A program made the translations under genes and the position numbers. 16,162 bases of DNA from Nitrospinota bacterium (lineage in GTDB: Bacteria > Nitrospirota > Thermodesulfovibrionia > Thermodesulfovibrionales > UBA1546): contig JAHILQ010000020.1 in the NCBI GenBank assembly GCA_018896985.1, positions 1-16,162 on the forward strand, given 5' to 3'. Below are positions 6,916 through 12,552 of this stretch, piece after piece (positions within the stretch are counted from its first letter, which is position 1; each line of letters begins with the position of its first letter). The notes below the pieces were generated by a model that did no database searches, had not been told where the DNA came from, and saw only the letters and a list, made by a program, of their open reading frames with translations.

Positions 6916-7965
6916 TACGTTCTCTCCCTCTAGTCATTATATCCAGATAGTGAATTGCATCATCTTCGGTGAAACCAAAGCTTTTCTTTAACTCATTTAT
7001 TTGCGCATCAAAAACATTTAATTCTATAGATAAACGACTTGCCACTTTCTTTTTAAGTTCTTTCGTGCCCCTCAGTTGCACAGAATCCCAGAGTTCTTTT
7101 AAAAAATCCTCTGCATCAAGAGGCAATAAAGTTGCTTTGCGAGAGTCCCACACTTGTTTTGCTAACCTATAAGAATGAATATCGCTATGCTTATTAACAA
7201 CGTAAGTTTTTTTTGCATCTTCGTAATCTGAACGCAATTTTAAACCATCTTGATATTCCATATATATTTGTCTGAAATCTGGGTCGGACATAGAATACCC
7301 AACAAATACAAATATATTGTAATCAAGGCTTCTTTTAAATTCTGTTTTTAAACGATTCCAATCCATATCATTTGTATCAAAGATATCACGCTCTGTAATA
7401 ATGAAATCACCCGTTAATGTACCATGTAAATGAATTACAGGAATTCAGGTTCCACACCAGAGTCGATCTTTGATAAATCTCTTATATTTTCTTTAGTAAT
7501 AGTTTTTGATCTATCGGTTCCCAACGCTGTTTCTATTAATAAGTCAAAATTAGTTGTATAGATTCGCTGTAAGAAATTCTTATTGCAAAGATTCACAATT
7601 ATTTTATGACCGCTGTGAGGTCCGGTTGAGTTTTCTATTGATTCTTTTAATAAAGTCCTCAATTTTTCTTTTTGCGTTGGTTCAGTTCCCTTTGCTGCTT
7701 CTGCAATACACTCAAAAGGGAAGGTGCAAAGTAACTCTTTAACTTCATCAGGGGATGGCATTGAAGTACTTGGGTAAACTAAGTCAAGAAATTTCCTTGA
7801 TAACTCCGAACCTGTCGGTATTTTACTTGGCCGAGACATGCCGGAACCAAAAAGAAATTGAACATTCTTATCGATCAATTGTTCAGCTATTTTTTCAATC
7901 ACGAGCTGCAGATCATCTCTCTCTGACTTACCTAAAAAATCTGGAAAAATCGATTGGGTAGCCAT
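6899..7965 (-). pseudogene. SIR2-family (SIR2_2-like) NAD-binding protein, interrupted by a -1 frameshift
   Basis: SIR2 folds bind NAD+; in defence proteins such as Thoeris ThsA or DSR they hydrolyse it. The upstream part (7965-7435) has FLFGSGMSRPSKIPTG at residues 38-52 (NAD-binding loop) and RIYTTNFDLLIETAL at 134-148. It ends at TAA 7437-7435 just after GVEPEFL. In the -1 frame the homology continues at once: PVIHLHGTLTGDFIITERD, then FVFVGYSMSDPDF, ending at 6899. Restoring one C in the CC at 7441-7440 gives ...EPEFPVIHLHGTL... and one 355-aa protein of normal layout. ATG 7965 overlaps the pyrE stop (TAATG). The break is a single-base loss: true decay, an off switch, or a sequence error. 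The intact halves suggest it is recent. Confidence 0.85.
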
Positions 7966-8627
7966 TATTTAATCTTCTTACTCATTTTTGTCCTGATAGC
8001 ATTCCATTTTTCAGGATCCTTGATATATTTTTGAACTTGTAATAAGTTTTTTTTGTTAAGTAGTCCTAACTTTATTCCAAAAGAAAGCAGTTCTTTGATC
8101 GTACATAACGCATGTAAATTCACATCTAATTTTTTCAGGTAATTTTTTCCACCTTGTTCCCTATCAAATACAACAAGACAATCTTTAACTATAGCGCCAG
8201 CGTTTCTTAATCCCAAAATAAAAATCTCCTTGCTTCCACCATCGGTAATTAAATCTTCAACTAAAAGAACACGCTGCCCCTTTTGTAATGAACCCTCGAC
8301 GGCTGACCCTAATCCATGGCCCTTCGGCTGTTTTCTCACATAAACCATCGGTTTTGCAAGTCTCTGGGCAACGTAAGCTGCAAATGGAATTCCGGCAGTC
8401 TCTCCTCCAGCGATGACATCAGCTTCTATTTTATGGTTCACATACCACCAGTGTATTGCAGCGGCAATCAAATCCATTGCGACTGGATTTGATATTAAAC
8501 TACGGCAGTTGATGTATATTGGGCTATAATTGCCGGAAACAAGCTTGAACGGCTTATTAACCGAAACCTTAACAGCCTGTGTTTCCCACAATAATTGTGC
8601 CATAACATTTTTTATGAGTTTTTCCAT
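7965..8627 (-). CDS. pyrE: Orotate phosphoribosyltransferase (PyrE-like)
   Basis: Converts orotate and PRPP to orotidine 5'-phosphate in pyrimidine synthesis. The 220-aa product has FKLVSGNYSPIYINCRSLIS near residues 27-46 (substrate end), GGETAGIPFA (74-83), the OPRT-specific VRKQPKGHG loop (97-105) and the PRPP loop VLLVEDLITDGGS (120-132); all key positions look intact. About 40 residues after the core (IKELLSFGIKLGLLNKKNLL...) are usual for the family. It begins 1 nt after pyrF and its TAA shares a base with the SIR2 ATG, so it is physically in the same operon as the SIR2/PRTase genes. It could be the cell's only pyrE or a dedicated accessory copy. Confidence 0.9.
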   Translation of the reverse strand: MEKLIKNVMAQLLWETQAVKVSVNKPFKLVSGNYSPIYINCRSLISNPVAMDLIAAAIHWWYVNHKIEADVIAGGETAGIPFAAYVAQRLAKPMVYVRKQPKGHGLGSAVEGSLQKGQRVLLVEDLITDGGSKEIFILGLRNAGAIVKDCLVVFDREQGGKNYLKKLDVNLHALCTIKELLSFGIKLGLLNKKNLLQVQKYIKDPEKWNAIRTKMSKKIK

Positions 8628-8628
8628 T

Positions 8629-9357
8629 TTACACCCTAAGTCTTTGTTTGTTTCTATAATTATTCAACGAACTCACAAATGATTCAAGTTCTCTGGATGG
8701 ATTTTTTGCTTTATAGATTGCAGACCCTATAATGGCATATGGTTTTAAACCAACACATTCTGAAAAAGCATTATTCAAATCCCCACCTTGCGCTCCTATG
8801 CCTGGCATCATGACAGACACCCCTGACTTCTTATTCAAAATATTACTATACATCCGGATTAGTTCTGGCTTGTTTCCAGGTAAAACAAATTGCGTTACTC
8901 CCTTCTCCAAAGCAATTTGAAATATATGTTTCGGAGCATCATCTATAATATATCCACCATCTGAAACTAAATATCCACTATGAGTCATGACACCCCCCAC
9001 TATTGGTGTCATTTCATGCTGAAAAATTGCCGTTGTAAATGCATCCAGTGTTTTAGGTCCCGCCTGAGCAAAGATAATAACCCCATCTATCCCGACTTCC
9101 TTACAACACTGAGCAAAAGGCTGTCCCATTTGCGGTATATCGGTCCCAGCCTTCTGATGATCATAAATTATAGGCAAAGGATTTATTTTCTTCAAACTTC
9201 TTACAACTTCTCGCAACCCAAAACGTAACCCAAGTGTAAAGCCAACTTTGTATCCAACAACCTCATCAACTCCAAGAGAAAGTTCAGCCAGCGATTTGGC
9301 TTCCTCCAAAGTTGAAACATCACAGGCTAAAATAATACCATAATCTTTGTGAAACAT
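8629..9357 (-). CDS. pyrF: Divergent orotidine 5'-phosphate decarboxylase-family protein (PyrF-like)
   Basis: TIM-barrel enzyme expected to decarboxylate OMP to UMP. Visible: IILACDV (D13), GYKVG (K37), IIYDHQKAGTDIP (D66, K69, D73), PIVGGVMTHSGYL, and MPGIGAQGGD near the C-terminus. Two oddities: the catalytic D-x-K-x-x-D of standard OMP decarboxylases is D-x-x-K-x-x-x-D here, and the phosphate-binding Arg of the final VGRxI motif is Ser (IIGSAIYKA, S212). These may mark a known atypical/archaeal-like subfamily or altered chemistry. Length 242 aa is normal. First gene of the operon; ATG 9357 has AAGG 6 nt upstream. Pairing with PyrE supports the pyrimidine call. Confidence 0.8.
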   Translation of the reverse strand: MFHKDYGIILACDVSTLEEAKSLAELSLGVDEVVGYKVGFTLGLRFGLREVVRSLKKINPLPIIYDHQKAGTDIPQMGQPFAQCCKEVGIDGVIIFAQAGPKTLDAFTTAIFQHEMTPIVGGVMTHSGYLVSDGGYIIDDAPKHIFQIALEKGVTQFVLPGNKPELIRMYSNILNKKSGVSVMMPGIGAQGGDLNNAFSECVGLKPYAIIGSAIYKAKNPSRELESFVSSLNNYRNKQRLRV

Positions 9358-9360
9358 AAA

Positions 9361-9375
9361 AAACCTTATAGGTTT
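9361..9375. promoter_or_regulatory. Perfect 6-bp inverted repeat in the pyrF leader
   Basis: AAACCT-TAT-AGGTTT lies directly before the pyrF ATG and includes its AAGG ribosome binding site. It may be an operator half-site pair or a small mRNA hairpin that hides the ribosome binding site. Confidence 0.5.
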
Positions 9376-9399
9376 ATAGAATAGGCTAAAATTTTAACA

Positions 9400-9428
9400 A
9401 TTACAACTAAAAAAATGCAATTCGTCAA
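9400..9428 (-). promoter_or_regulatory. Sigma70-type promoter of the pyrF-pyrE-SIR2-PRTase operon
   Basis: TTGACG at 9428-9423, a 17-bp spacer, and TGTAAT at 9405-9400 on the minus strand. The start would be near 9393, leaving about 36 nt of AT-rich leader that contains the 9361-9375 inverted repeat. No other good promoter was seen inside the operon. Confidence 0.7.
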
Positions 9429-9476
9429 GGCAAAATACAGTTGTTCTAATTAATCTATTTTTCACCCTTTTTAGTC

Positions 9477-9646
9477 CTATCTTGCCATAGAGAGATTCTT
9501 GCTGAATACAATCTTCCCGACATAACCCTCTCCTATGCTTTCAGTATGCTGGGAATTTGTCTGAATTCTGATGCCTTTTACATGAGGCGGGTCTTCATTG
9601 AATAATTTCCTGTAATCATCATACACATTTCTTGTGACTGTTAACC
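9477..9646 (-). pseudogene. C-terminal remnant of a DUF3047-type protein
   Basis: The stretch NVYDDYRKLFNEDPPHVKGI then RIQTNSQHTESIGEGYVGKIVFSK matches what I know of the conserved C-terminus of DUF3047 proteins (NVYEDYK..FGEEPP..G.AI.TD..NT...A.Y.GDI.F). Only about 50 residues remain. Upstream the frame runs into the AT-rich repeat at 9650-9720, where the apparent start (MCIVYLVSCK) is repeat sequence. So the gene has lost its N-terminus. It lies at the right edge of the island, which may have replaced the rest. Confidence 0.65.
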
Positions 9647-9649
9647 ACT

Positions 9650-9720
9650 TGCATGATACAAGATACACGATGCACAATGCATGACAGAAAACTTTTTATC
9701 ATGTATCATGAATCCTGAAT
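9650..9720. repeat. AT-rich imperfect repeat with inverted arms
   Basis: Short variants of CATGATACA/GATACACGATGCA are strung together. CATGATACA at 9652-9660 and TGTATCATG at 9702-9710 are exact inverted partners. It looks like a dispersed intergenic repeat and marks the break point of the DUF3047 remnant. Confidence 0.55.
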
Positions 9721-9750
9721 CAAGCATTTTAAATCCTCATCGAGTTAAAG

Positions 9751-9768
9751 TCCCGATACACATCGGGA
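9751..9768 (-). terminator. Hairpin downstream of the DEAD-box helicase gene
   Basis: TCCCGAT-ACAC-ATCGGGA, a perfect 7-bp stem, 29 nt after the helicase stop. On the minus strand it is followed by ACTTTAAC and not a real T-tract, so it is at best a weak terminator or an mRNA 3'-end stabiliser. Confidence 0.45.
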
Positions 9769-9797
9769 TTGAGCAATGTCTGCATTATCCTGATTAA

Positions 9798-11381
9798 TTA
9801 TCTCCTCTCCCGTTTCTTTGCGTGCTGGATTCTGACCTTTCGTCCTTTTATGATGCTGTCGTTGATGGCGCTGATAACCCTGTCGGCAAGGTCAGCCGGG
9901 ACTTCTACAAAACTGAACTTGTCGAAAAGCGCAATATTGCTGATCTTCCGTTCTGGAATACCCGCTTCTGCAGAGATTGATTTGACTATATCTCCCACAT
10001 TTATCTTGTCCATCTTGCCTATTGTCATGAATAAGCGCACGGAATCTTTCTTCTGTCCTGCATATCCTTTTCCAGGCTCCTCAATCTCCTGCATATCCTC
10101 CGTATCAAGCAGCATGCTCAGCGCCGCTGCTGAGACGTCCTCAGGAGAGTATTTCTCAAAGAGCCTCTTTGCCATGTCATAAAAACGAGTGTGTTTGCCT
10201 TCTTTTATCATCTCTTCAACACCCGCAGCAAGCTCTTCCTCCTTCGCCTTTCTTACTTCTTCTCTGCTTGGAAGCTTTGCCTTACTTATTCGCGTCTTTG
10301 CAAACTGCTCTATGAGCTTTAGCTGGCGGTACTGCCGGGGAGTGACAAACGTTATTGCAATGCCTGATTTGCCTGCCCTGCCTGTCCTGCCAATTCTGTG
10401 GATGTAGCCCTCAGGGTCTTGCGGAATGCTGAAGTTAATTACATGGGAAACATCAGGTATGTCCAGTCCGCGTGCCGCAACATCTGTGGCAACGAGTATG
10501 TCTATGTCTCCGCCCTTGAACTTTCGCATCATTTCGTCCCTGTGGCTCTGAGTGAAGTCTCCGTGGATTGCGCCTGCAGGATAGCCCATCTGCTGGAGCC
10601 TTCCCGCGACTTCATCCACCTCCTTTTTTGTATGGCAGAATACGAGAGTAAGCGCGGGGCCTTCAACATCCAGAAGGCGGGTTAAAGCCTTTATCTTGTC
10701 TTCTTCGCGCACTTCGTAAAATACCTGCTTTGTCTTGGCGACAACCATCTCGCTCGCATCCACGCCCACATGCACAGGTTTGTTCATGTAGTTTTTTGAA
10801 ATGCGGATAATTTCTTTCGGCATGGTGGCAGAAAAGAGCATCGTCTGTCTTTCTCCGGGTATTCCGCCGAGGATTTTCTCTATGTCCTCTATAAAACCCA
10901 TGCTCAGCATCTCATCAGCCTCATCAAGGACTACTGTCTTTATATCCTTGAGAACGAGTGTCTTCCTCCTTATATGGTCCAGCACCCTTCCCGGCGTGCC
11001 AACCACAATGTCTGCCCCTCTCTTCAGACTCCTTATCTGAAGTTCTATGGATTGCCCGCCGTAGATGGGAAGTGAGACAACGCCGGCTCTCGTCCCCATC
11101 TTATTAATCGCTTCTGATACCTGAACAGCAAGTTCCCGCGTTGGCGCAAGAACTATGGCGTAGGGATACCTTCCTTTTGCCTCAGGCCTTTGTTCTATTA
11201 GCGGTATCCCAAAGGCAGCTGTCTTGCCAGTGCCTGTCTGTGCCCGGCCGATAATATCCTTCCCCTGCAGAACCGGCGGGATTGCCATCTTCTGTATTGG
11301 GGTGGGCTCTTCAAAGCCCATCTCTGAAAGCGAGATGATTATCTTGTCTGAAATGCCAAATTCATTAAAATTTTTATACAC
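9798..11381 (-). CDS. deaD: DEAD-box ATP-dependent RNA helicase with DbpA-type RNA-binding domain (DeaD/CsdA-like)
   Basis: Unwinds structured RNA in ribosome assembly, mRNA decay and cold response. All core motifs are present: Q motif GFEEPTPIQ (22-30), AQTGTGKT (47-54), PTREL (80-84), TPGR (129-132), DEAD (153-156), SAT (184-186), then the second RecA lobe with LVATDVAARGLD and HRIGRTGRAG. A basic linker is followed by an RRM-like DbpA domain (about 448-525; VRLFMTIGKMDKI ... IALFDKFSFVEVP). The 527 aa fit the DeaD/CsdA group. The start is GTG 11381 with AGGAG 9 nt upstream. It follows the 59-aa basic protein gene by 14 nt, so the two are co-transcribed, and the long leader further upstream suggests RNA-level control. 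Confidence 0.95.
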   Translation of the reverse strand: MYKNFNEFGISDKIIISLSEMGFEEPTPIQKMAIPPVLQGKDIIGRAQTGTGKTAAFGIPLIEQRPEAKGRYPYAIVLAPTRELAVQVSEAINKMGTRAGVVSLPIYGGQSIELQIRSLKRGADIVVGTPGRVLDHIRRKTLVLKDIKTVVLDEADEMLSMGFIEDIEKILGGIPGERQTMLFSATMPKEIIRISKNYMNKPVHVGVDASEMVVAKTKQVFYEVREEDKIKALTRLLDVEGPALTLVFCHTKKEVDEVAGRLQQMGYPAGAIHGDFTQSHRDEMMRKFKGGDIDILVATDVAARGLDIPDVSHVINFSIPQDPEGYIHRIGRTGRAGKSGIAITFVTPRQYRQLKLIEQFAKTRISKAKLPSREEVRKAKEEELAAGVEEMIKEGKHTRFYDMAKRLFEKYSPEDVSAAALSMLLDTEDMQEIEEPGKGYAGQKKDSVRLFMTIGKMDKINVGDIVKSISAEAGIPERKISNIALFDKFSFVEVPADLADRVISAINDSIIKGRKVRIQHAKKRERR

Positions 11382-11395
11382 TTAATTATTCTCCT

Positions 11396-11575
11396 TTAAG
11401 CATCTTGAATAGGCAATGAAACCTCATCCTTTTGATCGGGAACTGTTGATTCAGAATCTTGTTCCTGGCTTATATCTTTCTTTAAACGCCTCTGCCGCTT
11501 TTCTTCCTGCTTTTTCTGGCGCAGCAATTCTTTTTTTCTCTTTTCGCTTTTAAATGCTCCTCCGTGTTTTGCCAA
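11396..11575 (-). CDS. Small basic protein upstream of the helicase (59 aa)
   Basis: Gene from TTG 11575 to TAA 11398-11396. The product begins (M)AKHGGAFKSEKRKKELLR, continues with a Lys/Arg/Gln/Glu-rich helix (QKKQEEKRQRRLKKD), and ends in an acidic tail (SQEQDSESTVPDQKDEV). AAGGGAG lies 5 nt before the TTG. The basic helix looks RNA- or ribosome-binding; similar short charged proteins are common hypotheticals in deltaproteobacteria. I do not know a function. Its stop is 14 nt before the helicase GTG, and the helicase ribosome binding site starts right after its stop codon, so the pair form an operon. Confidence 0.7.
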   Translation of the reverse strand: MAKHGGAFKSEKRKKELLRQKKQEEKRQRRLKKDISQEQDSESTVPDQKDEVSLPIQDA

Positions 11576-11654
11576 ATTGTCTCCCTTCAGTTATTCGTTA
11601 CTGCTTGCTTTATGCCTCTTGCCCTGTGGTTTAAAGTTAGGGAGAAATTATCAT

Positions 11655-11689
11655 AAAAAAAACCGCAAGCGCAGGATATTGCACGGTTT
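11655..11689 (-). terminator. Terminator-like hairpin in the leader of the helicase operon (possible attenuator)
   Basis: On the minus strand AAACCGTGCAA (11689-11679) pairs with TTGCGGTTT (11668-11660; two-base bulge), followed by an unbroken T8 tract at 11662-11655. No minus-strand gene ends upstream, so the hairpin lies between the candidate promoter at 11753-11724 and the first gene at 11575. That places it as a transcription attenuator. A second weak hairpin (ATACTC ... GAGTAT, 11728-11703) precedes it. Confidence 0.6.
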
Positions 11690-11723
11690 AGATATAACAA
11701 AATACTCCTTCAGCTTCTCTAAG

Positions 11724-11753
11724 AGTATCATGCTTATTATGCGTAAAAGTCAA
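11724..11753 (-). promoter_or_regulatory. Candidate promoter of the small-protein/helicase operon
   Basis: TTGACT at 11753-11748 and GATACT at 11729-11724 (18-bp spacer) on the minus strand. The predicted start near 11717 gives a leader of about 142 nt. It is divergent from the plus-strand promoter at 11767-11795, only 13 bp away. Confidence 0.45.
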
Positions 11754-11766
11754 GGACGCAGGGGGT

Positions 11767-11795
11767 TTGACAGTGGACGCTTATCGGTGTATAGT
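11767..11795 (+). promoter_or_regulatory. Sigma70-type promoter of the lipoprotein gene
   Basis: TTGACA at 11767-11772, a 17-bp spacer, TATAGT at 11790-11795. Start near 11802, leader of about 31 nt with GGAGG at 11821-11825. Confidence 0.8.
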
Positions 11796-11832
11796 GAAAT
11801 TAAAAAGCATGAAGACACGAGGAGGTAAGACT

Positions 11833-12270
11833 ATGAGAAGATTAAATGTCATATGCGTTTTATCGCTGATAGTGCTTGCAGGCTGTGTGCAAACAGTCAG
11901 CACTTACAACATAGATGATTTCAAAACTGTCCCTAAGGTTGTTTACACGGCGTATCTTTACAGCTCCGGCATAGGCGAAAGATTAAGGGCTGTTTTCCTG
12001 AAAACCCCTGAAACCGACGTGGAAATTGTCCCATACTCCCGGCAGATAACAACTGCCAAGGTTACGTTTAGTGATGCGCTGACCTTTATGGAAAAAGTAG
12101 GGGATTTCAAGAACATCTCCATACAGGGCGTAAAATACAAAGAAAAGACAATAGGTTATTTGCTCACATTCGCCAGGCCTCTATCTCCGAGGGAATCCAT
12201 AGAGGCTGATGTTTATGAGCGCGATGGAAAGATTTACTTTGCAGTAAAAGAAAAGCGCTATGATGAGTAA
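11833..12270 (+). CDS. Predicted outer-envelope lipoprotein (145 aa), function unknown
   Basis: The start ATG 11833 has GGAGG 7 nt upstream; longer in-frame starts would lie in the promoter. The N-terminus MRRLNVICVLSLIVLAGC is a lipoprotein signal peptide with lipobox LAGC (Cys at residue 18), so the mature protein is lipid-anchored. The remaining ~127 residues are mixed alpha/beta (VVYTAYLYSSG, VEIVPYSRQITTAKVTFSDA, KNISIQGVKYKEKTIGYLLT, IYFAVKEKRYDE) with no motif I recognise. The sequence reads like a small single-domain globular protein. It has its own promoter, and the IS remnant begins about 18 nt after its stop, so it is probably monocistronic now. Confidence 0.85.
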   Translation: MRRLNVICVLSLIVLAGCVQTVSTYNIDDFKTVPKVVYTAYLYSSGIGERLRAVFLKTPETDVEIVPYSRQITTAKVTFSDALTFMEKVGDFKNISIQGVKYKEKTIGYLLTFARPLSPRESIEADVYERDGKIYFAVKEKRYDE

Positions 12271-12288
12271 GGATAAAATGTTTATTAC

Positions 12289-12552
12289 AAGAGGCTCTTG
12301 CAAAAGTCTCTAAAAATTCGGTATAACCATCCTCCCTGATTTCTCCCTTCTTGGGTCTCCCCCTCTTTTTAGTTTCTTTTTTTCTTCCTTATATGTCTTT
12401 CTACTTGCGCTATCTCTAATATCGTTATCAATTGCTTCTGCTTCTCTGTTATTGGGTCTTCAAAACATTTCTTGAGATGTGGAAATAAATCCTCTTGTAT
12501 TTTTGCCTTTAACCATGATATTGTTTCTTTAATGTTCATCAGTTCTCCTTCT
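12289..12552 (-). mobile_element. Internally deleted insertion-sequence remnant
   Basis: One end carries GAGGCTCTTGCAAAAGTCTC (12291-12310), a near-palindrome typical of terminal repeats of some DDE insertion sequences. The other end carries the transposase ribosome binding site (AAGGAG) and start codon. Only about 260 bp separate them, so most of the transposase is missing and the second terminal repeat is not visible. It fills the whole gap between the lipoprotein and the Wzi-like gene. Confidence 0.7.
12369..12539 (-). pseudogene. N-terminal fragment of a DDE transposase (56 codons)
   Basis: From ATG 12539: MNIKETISWLKAKIQEDLFP, HLKKCFEDPITEKQKQLITI, LEIAQVERHI, then RKKKRN and a stop at 12371-12369. 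The LFPHL...EDP.TEKQKQL..ILEI pattern is familiar from the first 50 residues of IS5/IS1182-like transposases of about 400 aa. After HI the frame is lost; a neighbouring frame gives a KRGRPKKGE-like basic patch. The DDE catalytic core is absent, so it cannot act. Confidence 0.7.

Noticed and set aside
7435..7445. Programmed -1 ribosomal frameshift in the SIR2 gene
   Set aside because: GAATTCCTGTAA has no X-XXY-YYZ slippery heptamer; a lost base explains it better.
9650..9720. CRISPR-like array
   Set aside because: Units are short, irregular and without spacers of constant length; no cas genes nearby.
11577..11828. Plus-strand open frame of 83 codons starting YSLLLALCLLPCG-like
   Set aside because: It lies over the minus-strand leader and the lipoprotein promoter, has no ribosome binding site, and its composition is not protein-like after the first hydrophobic stretch.
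11767..11832. Longer N-terminus for the lipoprotein
   Set aside because: The earlier start codon is the TTG of the -35 box itself; ATG 11833 has GGAGG and gives a proper lipobox signal.
12472..12531. Longer N-terminus for the Wzi-like protein (MRCGNKSSCIF...)
   Set aside because: This part is antisense to the transposase fragment and would put a non-signal sequence before the signal peptide.
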